Assembly (NCBI RefSeq): GCF_030406325.1
Contig: NZ_JAUEQY010000022.1
Span: forward strand, 124,001-188,000
DNA length: 64,000 nt
Direction: 5' to 3'
DNA from: Actinomadura sp. DC4
GTDB taxonomy: Bacteria; Actinomycetota; Actinomycetes; Streptosporangiales; Streptosporangiaceae
Shown: positions 29,064 through 38,047 of the stretch, piece by piece
Layout of the letters: the number at the start of each line of letters is the position of its first letter
Position numbering within the stretch: position 1 is the stretch's first letter
Made by a program: the position numbers and the translations under genes
The notes under the pieces: generated by a model
Databases searched by the model: none
Told to the model about the DNA's origin: nothing
What the model saw: the letters and a program-made list of their open reading frames with translations, nothing else

Positions 29064-29789
29064 TTACGAGTGCGACTCGAGTTTGGAGACCACGTCGCGT
29101 GCCGCCAGCAAGGCACCGTCCGTGGCCGCGCCTGAGGAAAGGGGCGTGCCCTTGGTGTCGCGGTGGTCGCCGCCGGAGTAGTGGACGGTGATGAGGACGT
29201 TGGCGAGTCGCGCGTTGGCGATCGCCTCGCCGACGCGGGCGCCGCTGTCGACCGTGTAGACGACGTAGGCCTGCTCGCCGACTCCGGTGACGCCTCGGCT
29301 GTCACGCACCTTGGCGCTGTCCGCGAGGTCGTTGCCCGCGCGGTCGGAGCGCCACTCGTCCTCGAACGTCTTGGTCGCCACGCCGGTGCCCGACGTGCCG
29401 TCGCCGGCCCCGATGGCACGCAGTTCGACGTTGAGCTGACGGCTACGGGACGCGCCGTACAGGCCCCAGGAGCACTCGCTGTGCTGGTCGGACTGGTTGG
29501 CGACGGTCGCGCTGCGGTCCGCGCCGGGGGCGAGCTTGTCGGCGACGCTCTTGCCGAGGGTGTCGCAGGCGCTGGGCACGACTTCCCGCTCGGAGCCCTG
29601 CAGCGTGCTCATCGGGGAGTTCTCGGCGCTCGCGGCACGGCTGGGTACCGCACTGGCGCGGTCGCGGCCGATGCCGGAGCCCCAGGCGATGGCGCCGAGC
29701 GCCACGACGAGGACGGCGGCCGCGCATCCGGCGGCGACGAAGCGGCCACGACGCCTGGCCGGGCGGGCGGCATGGCGATGAACGCTCAC
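29064..29789 (-). CDS. Membrane-anchored exported protein of unknown function
   Basis: 241 residues. An Arg-rich N-terminus is followed by one hydrophobic segment at about residues 16-37 (RFVAAGCAAAVLVVALGAIA), then a soluble extracytoplasmic domain with two cysteines (SACDTLGKSVADKL and HSECSWGLYG) that could form a disulfide. The pattern is reminiscent of DUF3558-like exported proteins, but I cannot assign it firmly. GAAGGGAG precedes GTG 29789. It interrupts the tsaE-tsaB arrangement. Confidence 0.75.
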   Translation of the reverse strand: MSVHRHAARPARRRGRFVAAGCAAAVLVVALGAIAWGSGIGRDRASAVPSRAASAENSPMSTLQGSEREVVPSACDTLGKSVADKLAPGADRSATVANQSDQHSECSWGLYGASRSRQLNVELRAIGAGDGTSGTGVATKTFEDEWRSDRAGNDLADSAKVRDSRGVTGVGEQAYVVYTVDSGARVGEAIANARLANVLITVHYSGGDHRDTKGTPLSSGAATDGALLAARDVVSKLESHS

Positions 29790-29931
29790 CGGATCTCCCT
29801 TCTGAAGGGAAAGTAGAGTGAAATGCCGGGAACATGAGGTTTAAGGGAAGAGGCTACGGCAAGATCGTCTACTGGATCGATCTAGGTCGGGCAAAAGAAA
29901 TCCCGAGGTCACCCACGGCGACCGAACATGA

Positions 29932-30378
29932 TCACAGGGTCGCCCACCGAGGTCCCACGCCGGTCAGCGTGACCGTACGTTCCTCCGTCTCTCCGCGCTC
30001 GATGACGATCTCGAGGCGGTCCTCCGAGAGCCCTTCGGCGATGCCACCGCCCCACTCGACCACGGTCACCGCGTCCTGCAGGTCGAGGTCGAGATCGTCG
30101 AGTTCGTCCAGGCCGCCGAGGCGGTACGCGTCCGCGTGCACGAGCGCCGGGCCGCCCGCCAGCGCGGGGTGCACCCTGGCGATGACGAAGGTCGGGGAGG
30201 TGATCGGGCCGCGTACTTCCAGGCCGTCGCCCAGGCCCTGGGTCAGCGTGGTCTTACCCGCGCCGAGCGGCCCCGACAGCAGCACTAGGTCGCCGGCGCG
30301 CAGTGTGCCGGCCAGCCGGCGACCCAGGTCGCGCATCGCCTCGCCGGTGGGGACCCTGATCTCCTCGGGAGCGTTCAT
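29932..30378 (-). CDS. tsaE: tRNA threonylcarbamoyladenosine biosynthesis ATPase TsaE
   Basis: 148-residue P-loop ATPase of the t6A pathway. Walker A is LSGPLGAGKTTLTQGLGDGL; ITSPTFVIARVH and VVEWGGGIAEGL are typical TsaE motifs. The ATG overlaps the stop codon of the upstream alpha/beta-hydrolase gene (ATGA), so the frame was trimmed to ATG 30378. Confidence 0.94.
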   Translation of the reverse strand: MNAPEEIRVPTGEAMRDLGRRLAGTLRAGDLVLLSGPLGAGKTTLTQGLGDGLEVRGPITSPTFVIARVHPALAGGPALVHADAYRLGGLDELDDLDLDLQDAVTVVEWGGGIAEGLSEDRLEIVIERGETEERTVTLTGVGPRWATL

Positions 30379-31445
30379 GCCGACCGCTCCTCGGCGACGG
30401 GGCGGACCCGCTCGACCAGGCTCGCGAGCGCGTCCGTGACCAGGCCGGGGTGTTCGAGCATGACGACGTGGCCGCCGTCGGCGATCTCGATCAGCTCCGC
30501 GTCCGGCAGGGCCGCCGCGATGGCCCGCCCGTGGGCGGGCGGCGTCAGGCGGTCCGCGTCGCCGACCACGACCACGGCGGGCAACTCGCGCAGGACGTCG
30601 AGGGCGGCCAGCTTGTCGTGCGCGGCGAGGGTCGGGTAGAACTCCGCGATCACGTCCGTGGGGGTGGAGCCGATCATCCGCTCCAGGAACTCCACGATCG
30701 AGGGGCTCACCTCCTTGTCCGCGAACGCGATGCGGCGGGTGACGATGAACGCGATGTCCGCGCCGATCCGGCGGCCTTGATCGATGATCTTGCCGCTCCT
30801 GCGGATGCCGCGGACCACGCCGGGCACCGTGGCGCGGAAGACCTTGCCGAACGACTCCGGCAGGCCGAGCGTCAGCTCGGCGAGCCGGCCCGAGGAGGTG
30901 TTGACCAGGGCGACGCCGACGACCTGCTCGCCGAACAGCTCCGGGTGACGGTCGGCCAGGGCCATGATCGTCATGCCGCCCATCGAGTGGCCGACGAGCA
31001 CGATCGGCCGGCCCGCCGGGACGGTCGCCTCGATCACCGCGAGGAGATCCTCGCCGCACTGGTCGATGGTGGCGTTGGCGTGGTCGCTGCGCCCGGACCT
31101 TCCGTGGCTGCGCTGGTCCCAGAAGACCATCCGCACACCGCCCTCGCGCGCCAGGTCCCGGCGCTGGTAGTGCCAGGAGTCCTGAGTGAGGGCGTAACCG
31201 TGGCTGAAGACCACGGTGAGGGGCGCGTCGTCCGGCCCGTCCACCTCGACGTGCAGCGGCACCCCGTCCGTCGCCACGACGGTCTGCGGGCGCCCCCGCA
31301 GCTCGCCGAACGGCTCTCCCCGGTCGGGGTCGGGCCGCAGCCGGTCACGGCCGACGGCGTATCTGCGCGCGGCCACCGCCGCGCCGACTCCGACGCCGAC
31401 GGTACCGATCGCGGCACCGACGAGGCCGACTCGCTTCTTGTTCAT
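30375..31445 (-). CDS. Alpha/beta hydrolase with N-terminal membrane anchor
   Basis: 356 residues. Hydrophobic N-terminus (VGLVGAAIGTVGVGVGAAVA), then an alpha/beta-hydrolase fold with the nucleophile elbow GHSMGGMTIMAL, oxyanion region SHGYALTQDSWHYQ and catalytic His near the C-terminus (DGGHVVMLEHPG). Overlaps alr upstream and tsaE downstream by four bases each, so it is translationally embedded in this operon. This position between alr and tsaE is widely conserved in actinomycetes, yet the substrate is unknown. Confidence 0.88.
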   Translation of the reverse strand: MNKKRVGLVGAAIGTVGVGVGAAVAARRYAVGRDRLRPDPDRGEPFGELRGRPQTVVATDGVPLHVEVDGPDDAPLTVVFSHGYALTQDSWHYQRRDLAREGGVRMVFWDQRSHGRSGRSDHANATIDQCGEDLLAVIEATVPAGRPIVLVGHSMGGMTIMALADRHPELFGEQVVGVALVNTSSGRLAELTLGLPESFGKVFRATVPGVVRGIRRSGKIIDQGRRIGADIAFIVTRRIAFADKEVSPSIVEFLERMIGSTPTDVIAEFYPTLAAHDKLAALDVLRELPAVVVVGDADRLTPPAHGRAIAAALPDAELIEIADGGHVVMLEHPGLVTDALASLVERVRPVAEERSA

Positions 31446-32575
31446 TCCGTCTCTCCACCGTAAGTGCGCGGGATCCGGGCTCCGATCCTGGTGACGATCT
31501 CATATGAGATCGTGCCGAGCATCTCCGCCCAGTCCTGCGCGGTGGGTTCGCCCTGATCTCCCGGCCCGAAGAGGATCACCTCGTCGCCCGCCTCGACCGC
31601 GTCGTCGCCGACGTCGATGACGAACTGGTCCATGCAGACGGTGCCGGCGATACGCCGTCTCTTTCCGGCCGCCTGAACCTGGAGGAGGTTGGTCCCGAGG
31701 CGCGGGATGCCGTCGGCGTACCCGAGCGGCACGAGGCCGAGCGTCGTCTCCGCCGCTGTGGTGTAGCGATGGCCGTAGGACACGCCCGCACCCGCGCCGA
31801 CCCGCTTGACCAGGGCCAGCCGCCCGGTGAGCGTCATGGCGGGGCGCAGGCCGAGCCGTCGCGCGGGCCCGAGGGCCGGGATGGGATCGAGGCCGTAGAC
31901 CGCGATGCCGGGCCGTACGAGGTCGTACCGGGCCTCCGGCAGGGTCAGGGTGGCGGCGGAGTTGGAGATGTGGCGCACCTCCGGCCGTACGCCGGCCTTC
32001 TCGGCGAGCTCGACGGCGTCGTCGAACACCCCGAGCTGCGCCGGGATCGACGGGTGACCGGGCTCGTCCGCGCAGGCGAAGTGCGACCAGAGGCCGACGA
32101 CGGTGGCGAGCCCCTCGGCCTGCGCGCGCAGAGCGGCGTCGACCAGCGCGGGCCAGTCGCCCGGGGTCGCGCCGCCGCGGGAGAGCCCGGTGTCGGCCTT
32201 GAGGTGCAGCCGGACCGGCCGGCCGGCGCGCCCGGCGGCCTGGGTGATCTCGGCGACCTGTCCGGCGGACGCCGCCGACAGGTCGACCCCGGCCGCGATG
32301 ACGTCGTCGAACCGCTCTCCAGGCGCGTACAGCCAGCACAGGAGCGGGACGTCGATGCCCGCCCGGCGCAGGTTCCGCGCCTCGTCCAGCGTGGCCACGC
32401 CCAGCCAGGAGGCGCCGCCGGCGACCGCCGCGCGGGCGGCCGGGATGATGCCGTGGCCGTAGCCGTCCGCCTTGACGACGGCCATCAGGCCGGCGTCGCC
32501 GGCGCTCTCGCGCAGCGACGCGACGTTGTGCCGGATCGCCGCAAGATCGACCTGGACCGCCGTGGTAACGCTCAT
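31442..32575 (-). CDS. alr: Alanine racemase
   Basis: 377-residue PLP enzyme making D-alanine for peptidoglycan. The PLP lysine lies in AVVKADGYGHGIIPA near residue 34-40. GAGVSYGHRYTT carries the catalytic-tyrosine region and VCMDQFVIDVGD is the C-terminal signature. A CACACT hexamer 6 nt upstream of the ATG suggests possible leaderless initiation. Its stop overlaps the hydrolase start. Confidence 0.95.
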   Translation of the reverse strand: MSVTTAVQVDLAAIRHNVASLRESAGDAGLMAVVKADGYGHGIIPAARAAVAGGASWLGVATLDEARNLRRAGIDVPLLCWLYAPGERFDDVIAAGVDLSAASAGQVAEITQAAGRAGRPVRLHLKADTGLSRGGATPGDWPALVDAALRAQAEGLATVVGLWSHFACADEPGHPSIPAQLGVFDDAVELAEKAGVRPEVRHISNSAATLTLPEARYDLVRPGIAVYGLDPIPALGPARRLGLRPAMTLTGRLALVKRVGAGAGVSYGHRYTTAAETTLGLVPLGYADGIPRLGTNLLQVQAAGKRRRIAGTVCMDQFVIDVGDDAVEAGDEVILFGPGDQGEPTAQDWAEMLGTISYEIVTRIGARIPRTYGGETE

Positions 32576-32621
32576 GAGTCAAGTGTGGCAGCGTCTGACC
32601 AGCCCCGGGGTCATTCGCGGC

Positions 32622-34166
32622 TCAGCCGCAGAGCGTGCGGAAGGCCTCCGGAAGCCCCTCGATCACGTCGTACGCGGTGATCGGCGCGTCGCGATCTCCG
32701 GATGCGTCGTCGCGGGCCGGCCCGGCGGTGGCGAGCCGCCCCGCGAGGCCGTGGAGGTACGCCCCGGCCGCGGCGGCGTCCATCGCGGGCACGCGCGCCG
32801 CCAGGAAGGCGCCGATCAGGCCGGACAGCACATCGCCGCTGCCCGCCGTCGCCAGCCGTGGCGTGCCGGTCGGGTTGACCCGGACCGCGCGTCCCACCTC
32901 GGCGATCACGGTGGTGGAGCCCTTGAGCAGCACGGTCGAGCCGAGCTCCTCGGCGGCCCGCCGTACGTGCTCCAGCCGCCGGGCCTCGACCTGGTCGGCG
33001 TCGGTGTCGTCCAGCAGCCGGGCCAGCTCCCCGGCGTGCGGGGTCAGCACGGTCGGCGCGTCACGCCACAGCAGATCGCGGCGGCGCGCCACGACGGTGA
33101 GGCCGTCGGCGTCGATGAGCACCGGCAGGTCGCTGCCGAGCACCTCGGCGAGCAGCGCCTCGGCGCGCTCGTCGGTGCCGAGGCCGGGCCCGGCGACCCA
33201 GGCGTTCACACGCCCGACCTCGCCGAGCGACTCGCCGACGACCGTGGTCACGGCCTCGGGCCAGCGGTGGCGGACCAGCTCGGCCGAGTGCTCGGCCGAG
33301 GCGAAGCGCACCATGCCGGCGCCGCCGTGCAGGGCTCCGCCGACCGACAGGACGGCGGCCCCGGTGAAGGTCTCACTGCCGGCCACGACGCCCGGCACGC
33401 CCCGGCGGTACTTGTTGGACTCTCTCTCCGGGCGCGGCACCCACAGGTCGACGTCGGCCGCCTGCGCCAGGCAGACGTCCGGATCGTCCAGGTACGGCCC
33501 GAGCCCGATGTCGACCAGCTCGACCACGCCCGCATGCGCGGCGCCCGGGTCCACGAACAGCCCCGGCTTGTACGTCCCGAAGGTGACCGTCACGTCGGCG
33601 CGCACGGCGGCGCCGGTCACCACGCCGGTGTCCGCGTCGACGCCGCTGGGCAGGTCGCAGGCCACGACGGTCGCGATCGCCCGCGCGGCGTGCCCGGCCA
33701 GGGTGGCGTGCGGCTCCCGCAGCCCACCGCGGCCGCCGATGCCGAGCATCCCGTCGATGATCAGGTCGGCCGCCTCGATCTCGGTGACGGCGCTCGTGCC
33801 GGTCACGTCGGCGGCGTCGGTCGCGTCGACGGACCGGCCGCCGGCCGCCCGCAGCGCGGCGAGCCCGCCCTCGTGGGTCTTCGAACCGGCGAGGAGCGCG
33901 GTCACCCGCGCCCCGCGCCGGGCGAGCGAGGCCCCGGCGTACAGCGCGTCGCCGCCGTTGTCACCGCCGCCCACGAGCAACGCCACCCGCGAGCCGTACA
34001 CGCCCTCGCCGGGCCCGATCACCCCGGCCCGCCCGCTCACCAGCAGCCGGACGCACACCGAGGCGAGACCGGCCGCGGCCCGCCGCATGAGCGCGCCCTC
34101 GGGCAGCCGCGCCATCAGCTCCCGCTCCGCGGCGCGGACCTTGGCCACCTCGTGCGCGTTCCGCAT
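32622..34166 (-). CDS. nnrD: Bifunctional NAD(P)H-hydrate epimerase / ADP-dependent dehydratase
   Basis: 514 residues. The N-terminal YjeF_N epimerase domain contains LLVGGGDNGGDALYAGASLA. The C-terminal ribokinase-like dehydratase contains VVAGSETFTGAAVLS and ATAGSGDVLSGLIGAFLAA. Together they repair hydrated NADH/NADPH. ATG 34166 with GAGGGGA upstream is chosen; the frame continues upstream across acpS but is not homologous there. It lies 14 nt after acpS. Confidence 0.93.
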   Translation of the reverse strand: MRNAHEVAKVRAAERELMARLPEGALMRRAAAGLASVCVRLLVSGRAGVIGPGEGVYGSRVALLVGGGDNGGDALYAGASLARRGARVTALLAGSKTHEGGLAALRAAGGRSVDATDAADVTGTSAVTEIEAADLIIDGMLGIGGRGGLREPHATLAGHAARAIATVVACDLPSGVDADTGVVTGAAVRADVTVTFGTYKPGLFVDPGAAHAGVVELVDIGLGPYLDDPDVCLAQAADVDLWVPRPERESNKYRRGVPGVVAGSETFTGAAVLSVGGALHGGAGMVRFASAEHSAELVRHRWPEAVTTVVGESLGEVGRVNAWVAGPGLGTDERAEALLAEVLGSDLPVLIDADGLTVVARRRDLLWRDAPTVLTPHAGELARLLDDTDADQVEARRLEHVRRAAEELGSTVLLKGSTTVIAEVGRAVRVNPTGTPRLATAGSGDVLSGLIGAFLAARVPAMDAAAAGAYLHGLAGRLATAGPARDDASGDRDAPITAYDVIEGLPEAFRTLCG

Positions 34167-34180
34167 GCTCGATCCCCTCG

Positions 34181-34537
34181 TCAGTCGATGTGCTCCGCGA
34201 TCACGACGGCGACGGCGACGCCGCCGTCGTGGCTGAGCGAGATGTGCCAGGAGGTGACGCCGAGCCGTGCCGCCGCCGCGGCCACCGTGCCCTCGACGTG
34301 CAGGCTCGGCCGCCCGTCCGCGGCCTTGCGCACCTCCGCGTCGGTCCACTCCAGCCCGCCCGGCGCACCCAGCGCCTTCGCGAGCGCCTCCTTCGCCGCG
34401 AACCGGGCGGCGAGGGAGCGCGGATGGAGCCCGCGCTCGGTTTCGGTGAAGAGACGGACGGCCAGGCCGGGCGTACGTTCGAGAGATCGGGCGAACCGGG
34501 CGAGGTCCACGACGTCGATCCCCACTCCGACGATCAC
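34181..34537 (-). CDS. acpS: Holo-[acyl-carrier-protein] synthase
   Basis: 118-residue phosphopantetheinyl transferase activating acyl carrier protein. [14 protein letters not shown] at the N-terminus holds the metal-binding Asp, and [13 protein letters not shown] the Glu/Lys motif. First gene of the acpS-nnrD-alr cluster. GTG 34537 lies 6 nt after TAACCT (34544-34549, minus strand), with no ribosome-binding site: probably leaderless. Confidence 0.94.
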   Translation of the reverse strand: MIVGVGIDVVDLARFARSLERTPGLAVRLFTETERGLHPRSLAARFAAKEALAKALGAPGGLEWTDAEVRKAADGRPSLHVEGTVAAAAARLGVTSWHISLSHDGGVAVAVVIAEHID

Positions 34538-34578
34538 GAGTTCAGGTTAACGCCCGTGACCTGCGCGACGGGAGCGGC

Positions 34579-35448
34579 TCAGCAGGCGTGGGTGTGCGAG
34601 GGGTCGATGGCGGGCGCGTCGGGGTGTTCGATCAGCCAGTCCAGCCGCTCGCGGCTCTCCACGTCCGCCGGGGTGTAGACGGCCATGCGCGTCTCCGGGG
34701 TCGCCATGACCGCGAAGCTCACCACCGACATCCGCACCACACCGACGGCGGCGTGCCGGAAGACCTTCACTCTCGTCGTCGGGACCGCGACGTCGTGCGC
34801 CGCCCACATCTTCTCGAACGCCGGGCTGGCCGCGGACAGCCGCTGGACCAGCTCGCTCCACGCGGGCTCGCCGAGATGGCCGCCGAACGACGTGCGAAAG
34901 GTCGCGACCATCTGCGGCAGCTCCTGCTCGCAGTTGACGAACGTGCTGCAGCACCCGGGCGTGAGGAACATGGACCAGAGCAGGTTGGTGCCCCGCTTGC
35001 CCTGGCCGATCCGCGGCCACATCGCGGCGTACACGGCGTTCCACGCGAGGACGTCGTAGCGGCTGTTCATCACGGCGGCCGGAAGGTCGCGGATGGTGTC
35101 GAGGACGGTCTGGACCTCGGGTTCGAGCCGGTCGTGGGCGGCCGGCACGGTCACCGAAGGGATGCCGGCGAGGCGGAAGAGGTGCTCGTACTCGGCCTGG
35201 TCGAGCCGGAGGGTGCGGGCGATCGCCTCGAGCACCTGCACGCTCACGTTGATCGGCCGGCCCTGCTCCAGCCAGGTGTACCAGGTGATCCCGACCCCGG
35301 CGAGCTGGGCGACCTCCTCACGGCGCAGCCCCGGTGTGCGCCGCCGGGTGCCGCCGGGCATGCCGACGTCGGCGGGCGTGATGCGGCCGCGGCGGCTGCG
35401 CAGGAACGCGGCGAGCTCGGTACGGCGCTGGTGGGTGGTCACGGTCAC
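34579..35448 (-). CDS. XRE-type transcriptional regulator with MmyB-like ligand domain
   Basis: 289 residues. The N-terminal HTH has the characteristic PGLRREEVAQLAGVGITWYT and WLEQGRPINVS, followed by an MmyB-like C-terminal domain (AAVMNSRYDVLAWNAVYAAM). This architecture is common in actinomycetes beside exporters or oxidoreductases. Divergent from the DHA2-type MFS gene, about 100 nt apart, so it likely controls that exporter. GTG start with GAGGATG upstream. Confidence 0.9.
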   Translation of the reverse strand: MTVTTHQRRTELAAFLRSRRGRITPADVGMPGGTRRRTPGLRREEVAQLAGVGITWYTWLEQGRPINVSVQVLEAIARTLRLDQAEYEHLFRLAGIPSVTVPAAHDRLEPEVQTVLDTIRDLPAAVMNSRYDVLAWNAVYAAMWPRIGQGKRGTNLLWSMFLTPGCCSTFVNCEQELPQMVATFRTSFGGHLGEPAWSELVQRLSAASPAFEKMWAAHDVAVPTTRVKVFRHAAVGVVRMSVVSFAVMATPETRMAVYTPADVESRERLDWLIEHPDAPAIDPSHTHAC

Positions 35449-35550
35449 GCTCTCATCCTCACCCGGACCGGGCCGGCGTGCCAGGTGCTGTCAACACCAG
35501 TATCAAGGGGCTCTCACCACGAGTACCCGCGCGGCCGCAGGCTCGTCGGC

Positions 35551-36936
35551 ATGGCCCAGATCACCCTCGACGCACCCGCGTCCCGTACACCGGTCCGGCT
35601 AGGCCGGCTGCTCACGATCATTCTGGTCGGCCAGTTCATGGCGATCCTCGACGTCTCGGTCGTCAACGTCGCCGCGCCGACCATCCGTGCCGACCTGCAC
35701 GCCTCAGGTGCCGGCCTCCAGCTCGTCATCGCCGGTTACACCATCGCCTACGCCATGCTCCTCATCACCGGGGCGCGCCTCGGTGACATCCTCGGGCACC
35801 GCGCCGCCTTCCAGGGCGGCCTGGCGCTCTTCACCGCGGCCTCGCTGGCCTGCGGCCTGGCCGGGTCGACCGGCCTGCTGATCGCCTTCCGCTTCATCCA
35901 GGGAGCGGGCGCGGCGCTGATGGTGCCGCAGGTCATGAGCCTCATCCAGCGCAACTTCACCGGCGCCGCGCGGGCCCGCGCGCTCAGCGTGTACGGGGCG
36001 GTACTGGCCGGCGGCGCGGTCGTCGGCCAGGTCGTCGGCGGCGTCCTGGTCAGCGCCGATCTCCTCGGCACCGGCTGGCGGCCCGTGTTCCTGGTGAACG
36101 TCCCGATCGGGCTGGTGCTGCTCGTCGCCGGGCGGCGTGCGCTGCCCGGCGACCGCGGCGAGCGCGGCCGCGGGCTCGACCTGCCGGGCCTGGTCAGCCT
36201 CTCGGCGGCCGTGCTGCTGTTCGTCGTGCCGCTCGTGCTCGGGCACGAGGAGGACTGGCCGGTGTGGGGCTGGGTGATGCTCGGGGCGAGCGTCGTCATC
36301 TTCGCGGTGTTCGCGGTCCTGCAGCGCCGGGCGGCCTCACCGCTGATCCCCGGCCGCGTGGCCGGCGCGCCGGGCATGCGCGCCGGGGTCGCGACGATCT
36401 TCCTGTGCATGTGCACCTTCGGCGGGTTCCTGTTCAGCCTCGCCCTTCACCTGCAGGGCGATCTCGGCTACACGCCGCTGCACGCCGGCCTGTTCTTCAT
36501 CCCGGGGGCGGGCGGTTTCGCGCTGTCCAGCCTGAACTGGCGGCGCATGCCGGCCGCCTGGCACCGCCCCATGATCCCGCTCGCCATGATCGTGGCCGGC
36601 CTCGGCTATCTCGGCCTGGCGCGGTTCGAGTCCGGCGGCGTGTGGCTGGAGGTCGCGATGGGGGTCGCGGGCCTCGGCCTCGGCGCGGCGTTCAGCCCGC
36701 TGATCTCGATCGCCCTCACGCACGTGGCCGTGGAGGACGCGGCCGACGCCAGCGGCCTGCTGGTGATGACGAACCAGCTCGGCCAGGTGGTGGGCGTGGC
36801 GACCTTCGGGACGCTGTTCCTCAGCGTCGCGCCGCCGACCGGGCACGCCCTGACGATCACAAGTGAGGCGCTGGGGGCCACGGCCGCCCTCGCCGCCTGC
36901 TGCGCCGTACCCCTGCTGCGCCGGCGCTCGCTCTAG
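35551..36936 (+). CDS. MFS multidrug exporter, DHA2-like
   Basis: 461 residues, many hydrophobic segments (about 14). The first helix carries [20 protein letters not shown], and motif A is [16 protein letters not shown]; motif C-like [20 protein letters not shown] follows, as in EmrB/QacA transporters. ATG 35551 is set by homology to family N-termini; the frame extends far upstream but is non-homologous there. CAGGCT lies 7 nt upstream as a possible -10. Probable target of the divergent XRE regulator. Its last 4 nt overlap the convergent coaA gene. Confidence 0.88.
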   Translation: MAQITLDAPASRTPVRLGRLLTIILVGQFMAILDVSVVNVAAPTIRADLHASGAGLQLVIAGYTIAYAMLLITGARLGDILGHRAAFQGGLALFTAASLACGLAGSTGLLIAFRFIQGAGAALMVPQVMSLIQRNFTGAARARALSVYGAVLAGGAVVGQVVGGVLVSADLLGTGWRPVFLVNVPIGLVLLVAGRRALPGDRGERGRGLDLPGLVSLSAAVLLFVVPLVLGHEEDWPVWGWVMLGASVVIFAVFAVLQRRAASPLIPGRVAGAPGMRAGVATIFLCMCTFGGFLFSLALHLQGDLGYTPLHAGLFFIPGAGGFALSSLNWRRMPAAWHRPMIPLAMIVAGLGYLGLARFESGGVWLEVAMGVAGLGLGAAFSPLISIALTHVAVEDAADASGLLVMTNQLGQVVGVATFGTLFLSVAPPTGHALTITSEALGATAALAACCAVPLLRRRSL

Positions 36937-37871
36937 ATCCGGCGCAGCCGTACGCGCTGGATGCGGTGGTCGCGGTCCTTGTTCAGCACGAGGGTGGCGC
37001 GGGCGCGGGTGGGCAGGATGTTGGCCACGAGGTTGACCTCGTTGATGTCCCGCCAGTACCTCTCCGCCTGGGCCGCCGCCTCTTCCTCGTCCACCTGCGC
37101 GTACGGGTGGAAGTAGGAGCGCTCGTCGGTGAAGATCGTACGGCGCAGGGCGAAGAAACGGTCGACGTACCACTGGCGGATGTCGTTCACCCGCGCGTCG
37201 ACGTAGATCGAGAAGTCGAACAGATCCGAGAGCGCCAGGCCGCCCGGCTTGGCGCTCTGCAGGACGTTGAGGCCCTCGACGATCAGGATTTCGGGCCGCC
37301 GTACGAACTGCCGGGCGCCGGGCACGATGTCGTAGAGCAGCGGCTCGTACACGGGCATGGAGACCTCGGGAACGCCCGCCTTGACCTCCGAGACGAACTT
37401 CAGCAGCGCGCGCCGATCGTAGGACTCCGGAAAGCCCTTGCGCTGCATCAGCCCCCGCTCGTTGAGGACCGCGTTCGGATAGAGGAAGCCGTCCGTGCTG
37501 ACCAGGTCGACCACCGGCCGCTCCGGCCCGCGCGCGAGCAGGGTCCGCAGCAGCCGGGAGACCGTGGACTTTCCCACCGCCACACTGCCGGCGATGCCGA
37601 TGATGAACGGCGTCGGTGCGACGGTCTCGTCGAGGAATGCGCCGACCGTGTCGCGCAGCCGGCCGTCGCCGGCGACGAACAGCCGGAGCAGCCGCGCCAG
37701 CGGCAGGTAGACCTCCTCGACCTCGTCGATGTCGGTCGGGTCGAGCAGGCCGCGGATCTCGTCCAGGTCGTCGGAGGAGAGCGCCATTCGCGTGTCGGCC
37801 CGCAGCGCGCGCCACGCGTCACGGTCGAGCTCGACGTACGGGCTGGGCGTGCCGCCCGCGGTGCTCGTCAT
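36933..37871 (-). CDS. coaA: Pantothenate kinase (type I)
   Basis: 312 residues, first step of coenzyme A synthesis. P-loop [17 protein letters not shown], followed by [16 protein letters not shown] and [10 protein letters not shown], all typical of CoaA. ATG 37871 is chosen over an upstream in-frame start at 37991 because TAGGGT (37879-37884, minus) lies 7 nt upstream, indicating a leaderless message. Divergent from glmS. Confidence 0.95.
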   Translation of the reverse strand: MTSTAGGTPSPYVELDRDAWRALRADTRMALSSDDLDEIRGLLDPTDIDEVEEVYLPLARLLRLFVAGDGRLRDTVGAFLDETVAPTPFIIGIAGSVAVGKSTVSRLLRTLLARGPERPVVDLVSTDGFLYPNAVLNERGLMQRKGFPESYDRRALLKFVSEVKAGVPEVSMPVYEPLLYDIVPGARQFVRRPEILIVEGLNVLQSAKPGGLALSDLFDFSIYVDARVNDIRQWYVDRFFALRRTIFTDERSYFHPYAQVDEEEAAAQAERYWRDINEVNLVANILPTRARATLVLNKDRDHRIQRVRLRRI

Positions 37872-37890
37872 GACCAGGACCCTAGTCGGA

Positions 37891-37945
37891 CGCCGCATTT
37901 TGCGGCGATTCATAAGGTTAATGACCGATAACGGATTGTCATCGG
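37891..37945. promoter_or_regulatory. Dyad elements in the coaA-glmS divergent gap
   Basis: CGCCGCA-TTT-TGCGGCG (37891-37907) is a perfect 7-bp inverted repeat near the coaA promoter. ATGAC...GTCAT (37921-37925 and 37938-37942), nested with CCGAT...ATCGG, lies further toward glmS. Either may be operator sequence; no regulator is identifiable. Confidence 0.3.
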
Positions 37946-38034
37946 CACGGTCTCCCCCGACATCGCCCGAATGGGCACGGCGTACGGTCACGAGAGTGGG
38001 CGCGGCGGTGGTCTACCCGTTCACCTGGAGCCAT

Positions 38035-38040
38035 TACTGT
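38035..38040 (+). promoter_or_regulatory. -10 element of leaderless glmS transcript
   Basis: TACTGT lies 7 nt before the glmS ATG at 38048, with no Shine-Dalgarno. The N-terminal Met-Cys requirement of GlmS independently fixes this start, making it the firmest leaderless case in the window. Confidence 0.55.
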
Positions 38041-38047
38041 GGCCCGC

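Noticed and set aside
34588-35550. Upstream extension of the DHA2-type exporter frame
   Set aside because: It would run antisense through the whole XRE regulator; exporter homology begins at ATG 35551.
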